Of a DNA stretch of 64,000 nucleotides, positions 51,432 to 58,469 are shown in pieces. The notes under the pieces are model-generated. The model was not told the origin of the DNA and ran no database searches. It saw nothing but the letters and a program-made list of their open reading frames with translations. Positions within the stretch are counted from its first letter, which is position 1; each line of letters opens with the position of its first letter. Position numbers and translations under genes: made by a program. The stretch covers positions 372,001 to 436,000 of the forward strand of contig JBIIAO010000003.1 of NCBI GenBank assembly GCA_044239865.1, written 5' to 3'. This stretch comes from CAIZGX01 sp044239865. Lineage in GTDB: Bacteria > Bacteroidota > Bacteroidia > Flavobacteriales_D > Sanyastnellaceae.

Positions 51432-52103
51432 ATGTCAAAAGTAAACGAAGTTCTTATTGCACCGTCGGTTTTATCAGCTGATTTTGCAAATCTTCAGCGC
51501 GATATAGAGATGATCAATGATTCGGCTGCGGATTGGTTTCATGTAGATGTAATGGACGGAATGTTTGTTCCGAATATTTCTTTCGGAATGCCTGTAATTA
51601 AGGCCCTAAAGAATCACGCTACGAAACCCTTGGATGTTCACTTGATGATTGCACAACCGGAGAGATATATTTCAGATTTCAAGGCTGTGGGTGCAGATAT
51701 ATTAACTGTTCATGCAGAGGCGTGCACGCATTTGCACAGAACAATCCAAGCCATTAAAGCAGAAGGGATGAAGGCAGGCGTTGCCCTAAATCCACATACC
51801 CCGCTTAGCGCAATCGAGGAGGTTTTAGAAGACGTTGATTTAATTTTAATCATGTCCGTTAACCCAGGGTTTGGAGGGCAGCAGTTTATAGAAAATACAT
51901 ATTCGAAATTGGAAAGACTGAAGGCGATGTTGGCCAAGGTGAAAAACAATCCTGCTGTTGAAGTAGATGGCGGTGTGAACGCCACAAACGCACCAAAGCT
52001 AAAAGCTGCAGGAGCAACGGCGTTGGTCGCTGGAAACTTTGTATTTTCAAGTTCTAACCCAACAACAACAATTCAAGAATTAAAAATGTCTGTCAATGGC
52101 TAA
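51432..52103 (+). CDS. rpe: Ribulose-phosphate 3-epimerase
   Basis: Rpe interconverts ribulose-5-phosphate and xylulose-5-phosphate in the pentose phosphate pathway. The TIM barrel shows APSVLSADFANL, FHVDVMDGMFVPN, DVHLMI, MSVNPGFGGQ and EVDGGVN, with the metal and catalytic residues intact. The ATG at 51432 gives 223 residues; an upstream in-frame ATG would precede the promoter. The next gene overlaps its end by eight bases. Confidence 0.95.
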   Translation: MSKVNEVLIAPSVLSADFANLQRDIEMINDSAADWFHVDVMDGMFVPNISFGMPVIKALKNHATKPLDVHLMIAQPERYISDFKAVGADILTVHAEACTHLHRTIQAIKAEGMKAGVALNPHTPLSAIEEVLEDVDLILIMSVNPGFGGQQFIENTYSKLERLKAMLAKVKNNPAVEVDGGVNATNAPKLKAAGATALVAGNFVFSSSNPTTTIQELKMSVNG

Positions 52104-52680
52104 GAAAAATAGTGGAGTGAATTTGTTCAAGTTCCGTGTGATCATGGACACTGAACAGGATGTATTTCGTGATATTGAAATTGAAACAGAATCGAATTTT
52201 GATTCTTTGCATAAAGCCGTGCTTGACGCTTTTGATTTTGAACAAGGAGAAATGGCGAGCTTTTATTTGAGTGATGAAGAGTGGAGCAAAGGATTGGAAA
52301 TTTCATTAATGGATATGGGCGGAGTAGATGAGGACTCTCTTTCCATGTCAACGACCATTCTTTCAGATATGGTGATGAAACCGGGCGATAAAATTTTATA
52401 TGTGTATGATTTTATGCGCATGTGGATTTTCTATATTGAATTGGTGGAAGTGAAAAAGGACAAGCCGAGCACTATTTATCCACGAGTTGCACTTGCTTTT
52501 GGTGATGCGCCTTCACAGGATAGTAAGGAGTTTCAAGACATGTTCGAGTCTGATATTGTTGGCGGTGCTGCAGTTGCAGGAGCAGAATTGGAAGAAGATG
52601 ACGAGGATGAATTTGACGAAGAAGATTCGATATTTGATGAGGACGAATTCGACGGGTCTTTTACCTATGACAATGAATAA
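52096..52680 (+). CDS. Plasmid pRiA4b ORF-3-like family protein with acidic tail
   Basis: The 194-residue protein has the pRiA4b ORF-3-like fold (LFKFRVIMDTEQDVFRDIEI; DKILYVYDFMRMWIFYIELV), a small beta-rich domain whose function is not established. The last 40 residues are almost wholly acidic (EEDDEDEFDEEDSIFDEDEF). It overlaps rpe by eight bases and the DUF1573 gene by eight bases, so all three are likely coupled. Confidence 0.8.
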   Translation: MAKKNSGVNLFKFRVIMDTEQDVFRDIEIETESNFDSLHKAVLDAFDFEQGEMASFYLSDEEWSKGLEISLMDMGGVDEDSLSMSTTILSDMVMKPGDKILYVYDFMRMWIFYIELVEVKKDKPSTIYPRVALAFGDAPSQDSKEFQDMFESDIVGGAAVAGAELEEDDEDEFDEEDSIFDEDEFDGSFTYDNE

Positions 52681-53158
52681 ATATTTAGTGTTCGCTTTTT
52701 TTCTTGCATTTGCTTCTTGTGAAAATAAGGAGCGAAAGGTGACTTCGGATTTATTGAATTTTCCTTCTGCAGAGAATGGAGAAGTGCACGGCGATTTGCC
52801 TGAGATTGCATTTGAACAAGCTGAATTTAATTTTGGAAAAGTTGCGGTAGGGGAAAAGATTGTTCATTCCTATTCATTTGTAAATAAAGGCAAGGCAGAT
52901 CTTCAAATAGCTCAAGTAACACCAAGTTGCGGCTGCACAACCTTAAAGGATTGGCCGAAAGAACCCATAGCACCGGGAAAATCTGGAGTAATTACGGTTG
53001 AATTTAACAGCGCTGGATTTTCTGGAAATATTGAAAAGACCATTCAAGTTGCTACGAATGGTATACCCCGTGATTTTTATTTGAAACTGAAAGGAGAGGT
53101 GTCAGGACAAGCTTTGGATGCAGCAAGACCGGGAGTAGAGATGGATCGGGTGAAGTAG
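52673..53158 (+). CDS. DUF1573 domain lipoprotein
   Basis: The 161-residue protein starts at ATG 52673, eight bases inside the preceding gene. It has a lipoprotein signal (MNKYLVFAFFLAFASCEN, lipobox FASC). The DUF1573 domain follows, with FNFGKVAVGEKIVHSYSFVN and VTPSCGCTT. The domain is an Ig-like fold common in Bacteroidota envelope proteins. Its role is unknown. Confidence 0.87.
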   Translation: MNKYLVFAFFLAFASCENKERKVTSDLLNFPSAENGEVHGDLPEIAFEQAEFNFGKVAVGEKIVHSYSFVNKGKADLQIAQVTPSCGCTTLKDWPKEPIAPGKSGVITVEFNSAGFSGNIEKTIQVATNGIPRDFYLKLKGEVSGQALDAARPGVEMDRVK

Positions 53159-53182
53159 TTTATTTCAGCGACAATAATTGAG

Positions 53183-53190
53183 TACATTTG
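53183..53190 (+). promoter_or_regulatory. -7 box before yajC
   Basis: TACATTTG matches the consensus and lies 21 bases before the yajC ATG at 53212. Confidence 0.5.
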
Positions 53191-53211
53191 CAACCTAAAA
53201 TAGAAAACAAA

Positions 53212-53517
53212 ATGATTTTATTACAAGCACCACAAGGAGAGCAAAGTATGATGCCCATGTTATTAATGATGGGTGGAATGTTTGTTATTATGTATTTCTT
53301 CATGATTCGCCCACAAATGAAAAAGGCGAAAGAAGCTAAGAAATTTCAAGATGGAATTAGCGTAGGTGACAAGATTGTTACCGTAGGTGGAATTCACGGA
53401 AAAGTTGTTGAGGTTGACGAGACGGCAGTAGTAATTGGTTTGGACCAAGGTCGCATGCGTATTGAGAAAGCTGCTTTAAGTGCAGACAGAACAGTAAGCG
53501 AAGGTCAACAGAAATAA
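53212..53517 (+). CDS. yajC: Preprotein translocase accessory subunit YajC
   Basis: YajC associates with SecDF and the Sec translocon in the inner membrane. The 101 residues have one membrane segment (MPMLLMMGGMFVIMYFFMIR), then PQMKKAKEAKKFQ and GDKIVTVGGIHGKVVEVDE, the family core. The ATG at 53212 is used; an upstream in-frame codon would overlap the promoter box. A strong terminator shared with the facing helicase gene follows. Confidence 0.95.
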   Translation: MILLQAPQGEQSMMPMLLMMGGMFVIMYFFMIRPQMKKAKEAKKFQDGISVGDKIVTVGGIHGKVVEVDETAVVIGLDQGRMRIEKAALSADRTVSEGQQK

Positions 53518-53533
53518 GAATTATTGAAGCATT

Positions 53534-53560
53534 AAAAAGGCCGCATGCGCGGCCTTTTTT
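53534..53560. terminator. Bidirectional terminator between yajC and the DEAD-box gene
   Basis: AAAAAGGCCGC pairs perfectly with GCGGCCTTTTT around ATGC. T runs on both strands let it end both converging genes. Confidence 0.93.
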
Positions 53561-53577
53561 GTTGTCTTATCTAAAAG

Positions 53578-55491
53578 TTAGTACTTCTTTTTCTTAGCAC
53601 CACCTTCTTTGAATTTCCATCCACCAGCACGTCCGCTAGAGCTTCCAGCTGAACTACCCGCTGAGCTTCCTGCTGAACTTCTTTCTCCGCTAGAACGTCT
53701 TTCTCCACCTGCAGAACTGCGCTCTGAAGTGCTTCTATCCGATCCGCCTGTGCGAGGTCCGCGATCACGGTTGTATCCGCCACCCGAACTTCTTTCGCCA
53801 CCGCCTGAGCTTCTTTCACTACTGCCACGGTTTTCATATCCGCCGCTGTAGCTCTTGTTGCCACGCATGCGAACACGTCCGATACCCGCTTCTTGATTTC
53901 CACGCGATTCAACACGAATAGAGCGTCCGCGGTATTTAACACCAGCATTGAATACTTCCAATACTTTGTCGTAAGATGCAGTGCGCACCTCAAACAAAGA
54001 GAATGTGTCTTTCAAGTCAGACCATGGAATCTCTTGCTCACTTACTCCGGTTGCTTCAGCAATGTAAGTCTTCAGTGTGTTGAAAGTGAATTGATCTTTC
54101 TTTCCAACGTTGATATACATCTTCACAACACCAGGTGTTGCTCCGCGAGCATCGCCACGAGAGGCATCGACATTCAAGTCTGGTGCGTTCTTGTAATACT
54201 CTAAGAAACGGTTGAATTCAGTAGAAATGAAATGCTGAATCACGTCCTCTTTTGTAAAACTTTCAAAAGATTCGTAAACCGCTGGTAAATATTTTCCAAT
54301 ACTACCTTGATTCACTTCAGTTTCTTTCACACGATTAACCAAGTGAAGCAATTGCTTCTCACAAACATCTGCAGGCGTAGGAAGTGTTCCCTTTGTAAAT
54401 GTTGTTTGAATAATTTTCTCCAATTGCTTAATTCTGAAGTTTTCCTTCATGTTAATTAAAACAATGCTAATTCCCTTCTTTCCCGCACGAGCCGTACGTC
54501 CACTTCTGTGTGTGTAGTTCTCGATTTCGTCAGGAAGGTTGTATTGAATAACGTGTGTAACGTCGTTTACATCAATTCCACGAGCAGCAACGTCTGTTGC
54601 TACAAGCATTTGAAGTGTACGGTTACGGTAACGCTTCATTACATTGTCACGTTGTGCTTGAGACAAGTCACCGTGAATTGAATCTGCATTATAACCATCC
54701 TTGATCAAAGCTTCAGAAACAGATTGTGTTTCAGCTTTGGTTCTACAAAATACAATAGCGAAAATATCAGGATTAAAATCGGCAAGTCTTTTCAATGCCA
54801 AGTACTTGTCGCGTTGGTGAGTCACATAATAAACGTGTTCAATGTTCTCATTACCTGAGTTTTTACTTCCAACAGTAATTTCAACAGGGTTGGTCATGTA
54901 GTTGCGAGCAATGCGCGAAACTTCAGCAGGCATAGTAGCCGAGAACAACCACGTGTGCTTAGTCTCTGGAGTTTCAGATAAAATTGCATCTAAATCTTCT
55001 TTAAATCCCATGTGAAGCATTTCATCTGCTTCATCTAGAACTACAAAGTCAACAGCACTTAAATCAATAACTCCACGCTCAATTAAGTCTAAGGTTCTTC
55101 CAGGAGTACCTACTAAGATTTGAGCGCCGCGTTTGATTTCGCGAATTTGAGTTTCAATGCTTGCTCCACCGTATACAGGAACTACGTTCGCTCCGGTAGT
55201 GTGTGCAGAATAGCGTTGAATGTCTTTCGCAATTTGAACACACAACTCGCGAGTTGGTGCTAGAATGAAAGCTTGCGTTTTTTTGTTTTGAAAGTCAAGA
55301 AGCTCTAACAATGGAAGTCCGAACGCTGCGGTCTTTCCTGTTCCCGTTTGTGCTAGTGCAACAACGTCTGTTGTGCCTGTAAGCATGTGCGGAATAGCTT
55401 GTTCTTGAATTGGTGTTGGGGTCTCAAACCCCATTTCAGCGATAGCTGAAACTGTGGTCTTCGATAGACCAAGTTCTTGAAATGTTGTCAT
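53578..55491 (-). CDS. DEAD-box RNA helicase with DbpA-type RNA-binding domain
   Basis: The 637-residue helicase unwinds RNA during ribosome assembly or mRNA decay. The motifs are AQTGTGKT, PTRELC, DEADEML, SATMP and HRSGRTARAGKKG. A DbpA-like RNA-binding domain occupies about residues 455-530 (KMYINVGKKDQFTFNTLKTY). The last 90 residues are low-complexity, rich in Gly, Ser and Arg, ending KKKKY. The leader of about 115 bases is structured, and a TATCTTTG box lies at 55613-55620. The architecture resembles cold-induced CsdA/DeaD proteins. Confidence 0.93.
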   Translation of the reverse strand: MTTFQELGLSKTTVSAIAEMGFETPTPIQEQAIPHMLTGTTDVVALAQTGTGKTAAFGLPLLELLDFQNKKTQAFILAPTRELCVQIAKDIQRYSAHTTGANVVPVYGGASIETQIREIKRGAQILVGTPGRTLDLIERGVIDLSAVDFVVLDEADEMLHMGFKEDLDAILSETPETKHTWLFSATMPAEVSRIARNYMTNPVEITVGSKNSGNENIEHVYYVTHQRDKYLALKRLADFNPDIFAIVFCRTKAETQSVSEALIKDGYNADSIHGDLSQAQRDNVMKRYRNRTLQMLVATDVAARGIDVNDVTHVIQYNLPDEIENYTHRSGRTARAGKKGISIVLINMKENFRIKQLEKIIQTTFTKGTLPTPADVCEKQLLHLVNRVKETEVNQGSIGKYLPAVYESFESFTKEDVIQHFISTEFNRFLEYYKNAPDLNVDASRGDARGATPGVVKMYINVGKKDQFTFNTLKTYIAEATGVSEQEIPWSDLKDTFSLFEVRTASYDKVLEVFNAGVKYRGRSIRVESRGNQEAGIGRVRMRGNKSYSGGYENRGSSERSSGGGERSSGGGYNRDRGPRTGGSDRSTSERSSAGGERRSSGERSSAGSSAGSSAGSSSGRAGGWKFKEGGAKKKKY

Positions 55492-55501
55492 ATATTTTAT
55501 T

Positions 55502-55552
55502 TAGTCGCCCGATGTCGGATTGAATTCGACGACCGTATTCCCTGAGCTAAAT
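55502..55552 (-). other. tRNA-like segment in the DEAD-box mRNA leader
   Basis: Read on the minus strand, the leader contains TTTAGCTCAGG, like a D arm, and later TCGAATTCAATCCGACATCG and GGCGACT, like a T arm with the end of an acceptor. The 5' acceptor strand and anticodon arm are not present. It is either a tRNA relic or a chance resemblance in a regulatory leader. Confidence 0.3.
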
Positions 55553-55593
55553 TCTGTTTACGCCAACAGAAAAAGGAAATGTGATAGTTAAAC

Positions 55594-55610
55594 CCGCCCC
55601 TTAAAGGCGG
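55594..55610 (-). promoter_or_regulatory. Hairpin at the expected 5' end of the DEAD-box mRNA
   Basis: CCGCC and GGCGG pair at the predicted first bases of the transcript, just after the TATCTTTG box. Such a 5' hairpin would protect the mRNA. Confidence 0.4.
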
Positions 55611-55612
55611 CG

Positions 55613-55620
55613 CAAAGATA
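55613..55620 (-). promoter_or_regulatory. -7 box of the DEAD-box helicase gene
   Basis: TATCTTTG on the minus strand matches the consensus. It implies a leader of about 115 bases before the ATG at 55491. Confidence 0.55.
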
Positions 55621-55649
55621 CTACATTTATTAACAATTGTGAATAAAAT

Positions 55650-55681
55650 AATTAAGCCCCTGAATTTCAGAGGCTTAATTG
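55650..55681 (-). terminator. Terminator of the condensin-type operon
   Basis: AATTAAGCC-CTGAA pairs with TTCAG-GGCTTAATT with one mismatch. TATTTTATT follows on the minus strand. It lies 15 bases after the last gene of the operon. Confidence 0.8.
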
Positions 55682-55695
55682 TGAATAAGAGTTCT

Positions 55696-56136
55696 TTATT
55701 TTGCTTTTAATCCTAGTTTTAGAATAGCGACACCGAAGGAACAATCCATTTTTTCCATTTCAGCCAATACCTCTTTCATGCTTTTTTCTTCATCAAAGGT
55801 ATATGCGTTATCGTATTTCTTCTCAAGACCATTTAGGCAAGTCATGAATTCACCCTGCTCACTTTCCATCTCCTGCATAACTTCCATATTGGGAAGTAAT
55901 GCCATCATTTGTTCAGGTTCCAACGCAGACATTTTTTCTTCAATTGCCTTGTCAGGATTTTCTGCTTGTGCTGATTCAGTTAGGATTTTAACGAATTCCG
56001 GAGTCAACCTGTTTTCTAGAGACTTTGTGCAACCGCAAAGGTCAGCAGCAACTTCCTTTTCCTTACCCATGCTACAGCCGGAAGCAATTAGAACTACAGC
56101 CATACAAAGTATGGACATTGAAGATTTGATTTTCAT
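55696..56136 (-). CDS. Small cysteine-containing lipoprotein, paralogue of the upstream gene
   Basis: I do not recognise a named family. The 146-residue protein has a lipoprotein signal (MKIKSSMSILCMAVVLIASG, then C). The mature part is helical with four cysteines in the pattern DLCGC, FMTCLNGLEKKYDN and MDCSFG. The same pattern, spacing and KYDN motif occur in the neighbouring 152-residue protein, so the two arose by tandem duplication. It is the last gene before a terminator and lies 30 bases after its paralogue. Confidence 0.7.
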   Translation of the reverse strand: MKIKSSMSILCMAVVLIASGCSMGKEKEVAADLCGCTKSLENRLTPEFVKILTESAQAENPDKAIEEKMSALEPEQMMALLPNMEVMQEMESEQGEFMTCLNGLEKKYDNAYTFDEEKSMKEVLAEMEKMDCSFGVAILKLGLKAK

Positions 56137-56166
56137 ATTATTTGTTGTTTTGATTTAGTTTAATTT

Positions 56167-56625
56167 TTATTCGCCTTCGGTAACCTCGGCTTCTTCAACT
56201 TCTGCTCCGAACATAAATAAGGCCGCTGCAAAGTCACATTCAATCTCATACAATTCAACCATAATCGAATTGTACATTTCAGGCGTGTCTAATTCAGTGT
56301 TGTCGTATTTCATTTCCATTTTTGAAATGCAACGCAAGAACTGTCCGTTGTCGTCGCCCATGCTCTGCATCCACTCCATGTCTTTCGCGGCTTTATCTGG
56401 ATTGTTCGTAATGAAAGTAAGAAGGGCAGTGTTGAATTCGTCTTCTGTTTCAGCAATTAATTTGAAGCCTATAATTTCACGAAATTCTGGGCTGACGTTA
56501 TTTTTGATAATGTTAGAGCATTCACAGATGTCAATCGCAGCGCGACGTTCAAGTGATTGAGCATTTAGGTTGCTGTTGAATAAGCAAGTAATTGCTAGGG
56601 CAAGTGTAAAGATTAGTTTTTTCAT
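56167..56625 (-). CDS. Small secreted cysteine-containing protein coupled to the mksE-like gene
   Basis: The 152-residue protein has a Sec signal peptide (MKKLIFTLALAITCLFNSNL, then NAQ) with no lipobox. The mature part holds DICEC, FLRCISKMEMKYDN and IECDFA, matching its lipoprotein paralogue, and an acidic tail. The ATG overlaps the mksE-like stop by four bases (ATGA), so it is translated with the condensin genes although its product leaves the cytoplasm. The function is unknown. Confidence 0.7.
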   Translation of the reverse strand: MKKLIFTLALAITCLFNSNLNAQSLERRAAIDICECSNIIKNNVSPEFREIIGFKLIAETEDEFNTALLTFITNNPDKAAKDMEWMQSMGDDNGQFLRCISKMEMKYDNTELDTPEMYNSIMVELYEIECDFAAALFMFGAEVEEAEVTEGE

Positions 56626-57167
56626 GATTCAACGTTTTGTGTTTCTGGTTCTCCTTTGATGCGTTTCAATGCAAGCTCTTTAGCGAAGTCTACAAATACT
56701 TTATAAGCTTGCGTAAAGGTAAAACGGTCTTCGAAAGTTTTGTAAATAATATTTCTTCGAGCCATACCATTTAACAATGTTCTTCTGCTTTCATTGTCGC
56801 GCAAAGTCTTGTTGCTTTCAATAAGATCAATGAATGAGCTATTCAAAAAATAGTTGTCAATCTCTTCAAAGGTGAATTCATTGAAGTCAAAAGACTCAAT
56901 GAAATTGCGTCCGTCGCGATCTAATTCATAGCTTAAGATTGCAATAAAAATACTTACATCGCGCGAGAAATTCTCTTGCGTGTCTTTGCTCAATAGGTAA
57001 GAGAATTCTGGCTTCATGATTAATTCAAGATCGAAAGAAATCTTGAAAAATTCAATGTAAAACGATTCGTTTTCTTTCAAGCTGTTGAAATGCTCTTCAT
57101 TGTTCAACAAGAACTTACCACTCATGAGTTCTTCAACAATTTGTCTATGGTGCGCAGGATATACCAT
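56622..57167 (-). CDS. MksE/JetB-like condensin accessory protein
   Basis: The 181-residue protein is probably the small winged-helix subunit that binds the kleisin. It is acidic and helical, with the MukE/MksE-type layout: an N-terminal region with FLLNNEEHFN and FKISFDLELIMKPEFSYLLS, and a C-terminal winged-helix-like part (GMARRNIIYKTFEDRFTFTQ). Its place directly after the kleisin-like gene (one-base gap) supports this more than any single motif. The name is an inference from size, order and fold features. Confidence 0.68.
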   Translation of the reverse strand: MVYPAHHRQIVEELMSGKFLLNNEEHFNSLKENESFYIEFFKISFDLELIMKPEFSYLLSKDTQENFSRDVSIFIAILSYELDRDGRNFIESFDFNEFTFEEIDNYFLNSSFIDLIESNKTLRDNESRRTLLNGMARRNIIYKTFEDRFTFTQAYKVFVDFAKELALKRIKGEPETQNVES

Positions 57168-57168
57168 G

Positions 57169-58365
57169 TTATAATTTTATTGCGGGTTCAATTTTTAATT
57201 TAGGCACATCGAGAATCGATGTTGTCGTTTCAATGGAAACGCGATCGCTTTTCTTCGAGTAATCGATTTGAAGTTCTTCGTCGAATAACAGTCCGGTTAC
57301 TGCAAAGAACTTGTCAGTTTCAATTTGATCGAAATCTTTTTTCAATGCTTTGAAGCACCAGCCGAAGAAATCGTTCACAGGCATACTGGCAGCAAGCTTT
57401 TCTTTGAATAATGTTCGGTCGAAAATCCAGCGGTCGAAATCGGCTTCTGAATTTTCAACGATAACAGGCGCTTCAATCTGAAACTGCTCGAAGAATTCAC
57501 GCACTTTGAAGTACATGTCTTTAGCATAAACCATTGTGCGCGTTCCTTTCAATAAAGGTGGTGTTTCCACTTTGTATGGATTGCGAAGGAATTCGATAAA
57601 TCCGGTTAGAATTAAAGATTCCGTGCGAATGCGTTCAAGAAGTGGAATCAATTCATTGGTTAGAATTTTCGATTGCTTCAACAAATCTTGGTTGGTTTGA
57701 ATGAGTTGCGTGTAAAGCTTCTCATATTCACTTCGCGTAGTTTCGTCGGAATAATCGAGGCGCTTACGGTTCGCGTATTCGCACACTTCAACCAATTTGC
57801 TCGTTACCGATTCGCTGTGATTCACATCGAGAATTCGGTTCAAAGGAAGAATGTAGTATTCAATCCAGAAGGAAGCCTTGTGAACCTTTTCGCGGTATTG
57901 AACGCGGTCAATGTTCGATTTCAAATCGCGTGTTTCAGCCAATAATCTGAAGGCATTCCGTTCAACCAAATCAACGAATTCACGCACTTGACCGGAAAGA
58001 TTTTTAATTCTTTCTTGAAGAATGTCGCGATCGGAATGTTCGCTTTTGCGAATCTTCATGAACAATTCAGAAATTGCTCCTTTGTATTTTTCAATGGTTT
58101 CTGGAAGAAGCGGTTTGAATTCAAACAACAAAAATTCCATTAACTTGAAATACACATCGCGCATTTCGAAATCACTTCCAATCGAACGAACAACACGGTA
58201 TTCACGCAAGCGACTTTTCATTTGCGCACCATGCTTGTGACAAATCATATCGAACACTTCTTTCGTAATGAGCCCGTCTTGTTGCTGGTATTCAAACAAG
58301 TCGCGCACCACATCGAAGTAGGTGTTCAGGAAGTTGAGTATGGTCCGAGGTTCGGCTTTAATCAT
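57169..58365 (-). CDS. MksF/JetA-like kleisin
   Basis: The 398-residue helical protein is probably the kleisin that bridges the heads of the SMC dimer. The start is the ATG at 58365 (MIKAEPRTILNFLNTYFDVV); a longer frame upstream has no support because the 35-codon ORF ends there with ATGA. Residues 1-85 look like a winged helix, 130-290 a long helical bundle with heptads, and about 330-370 a second winged helix (FFGWCFKALKKDFDQIETDK). The C-terminus ends with a beta-rich SIETTTSIL segment. The assignment rests on context, size and domain layout. Confidence 0.7.
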   Translation of the reverse strand: MIKAEPRTILNFLNTYFDVVRDLFEYQQQDGLITKEVFDMICHKHGAQMKSRLREYRVVRSIGSDFEMRDVYFKLMEFLLFEFKPLLPETIEKYKGAISELFMKIRKSEHSDRDILQERIKNLSGQVREFVDLVERNAFRLLAETRDLKSNIDRVQYREKVHKASFWIEYYILPLNRILDVNHSESVTSKLVEVCEYANRKRLDYSDETTRSEYEKLYTQLIQTNQDLLKQSKILTNELIPLLERIRTESLILTGFIEFLRNPYKVETPPLLKGTRTMVYAKDMYFKVREFFEQFQIEAPVIVENSEADFDRWIFDRTLFKEKLAASMPVNDFFGWCFKALKKDFDQIETDKFFAVTGLLFDEELQIDYSKKSDRVSIETTTSILDVPKLKIEPAIKL

Positions 58366-58469
58366 TTTTCTTCTGATTCTAAATGGTAGCAAACTTTTAC
58401 TTCTTCAATTTCTTGAATGTCGGAAGGGTATAGGTTTGCGAAGTCTGGGGCTGTTAAAAATGTTGACAT
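58362..58469 (-). CDS. 35-codon ORF between the SMC and kleisin genes
   Basis: The ORF starts MSTFLTAPDFANLYPSDIQE and ends ESEEK, with one cysteine. Its ATG shares one base with the SMC stop (TAATG) and its TGA overlaps the kleisin ATG (ATGA). Both junctions have the form used for translational coupling, and the gap between the large genes would otherwise be unexplained. The peptide is acidic with a possible amphipathic helix in the second half. It could be a small subunit, or only a coupling device. Confidence 0.6.
   Translation of the reverse strand: MSTFLTAPDFANLYPSDIQEIEEVKVCYHLESEEK

Noticed and set aside
52142..53158. A longer start for the DUF1573 gene, well inside the preceding gene
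   Set aside because: The lipoprotein signal begins at 52673; the extra upstream residues are a frame of the pRiA4b-like gene and would destroy the signal peptide.
53609..53851. Plus-strand proline/leucine-rich repeat frame that looked like a repeat protein or a short tandem array
   Set aside because: It is the complement of the Gly/Ser/Arg tail of the DEAD-box helicase. The units are irregular codon repeats without spacers, so it is not a CRISPR array.
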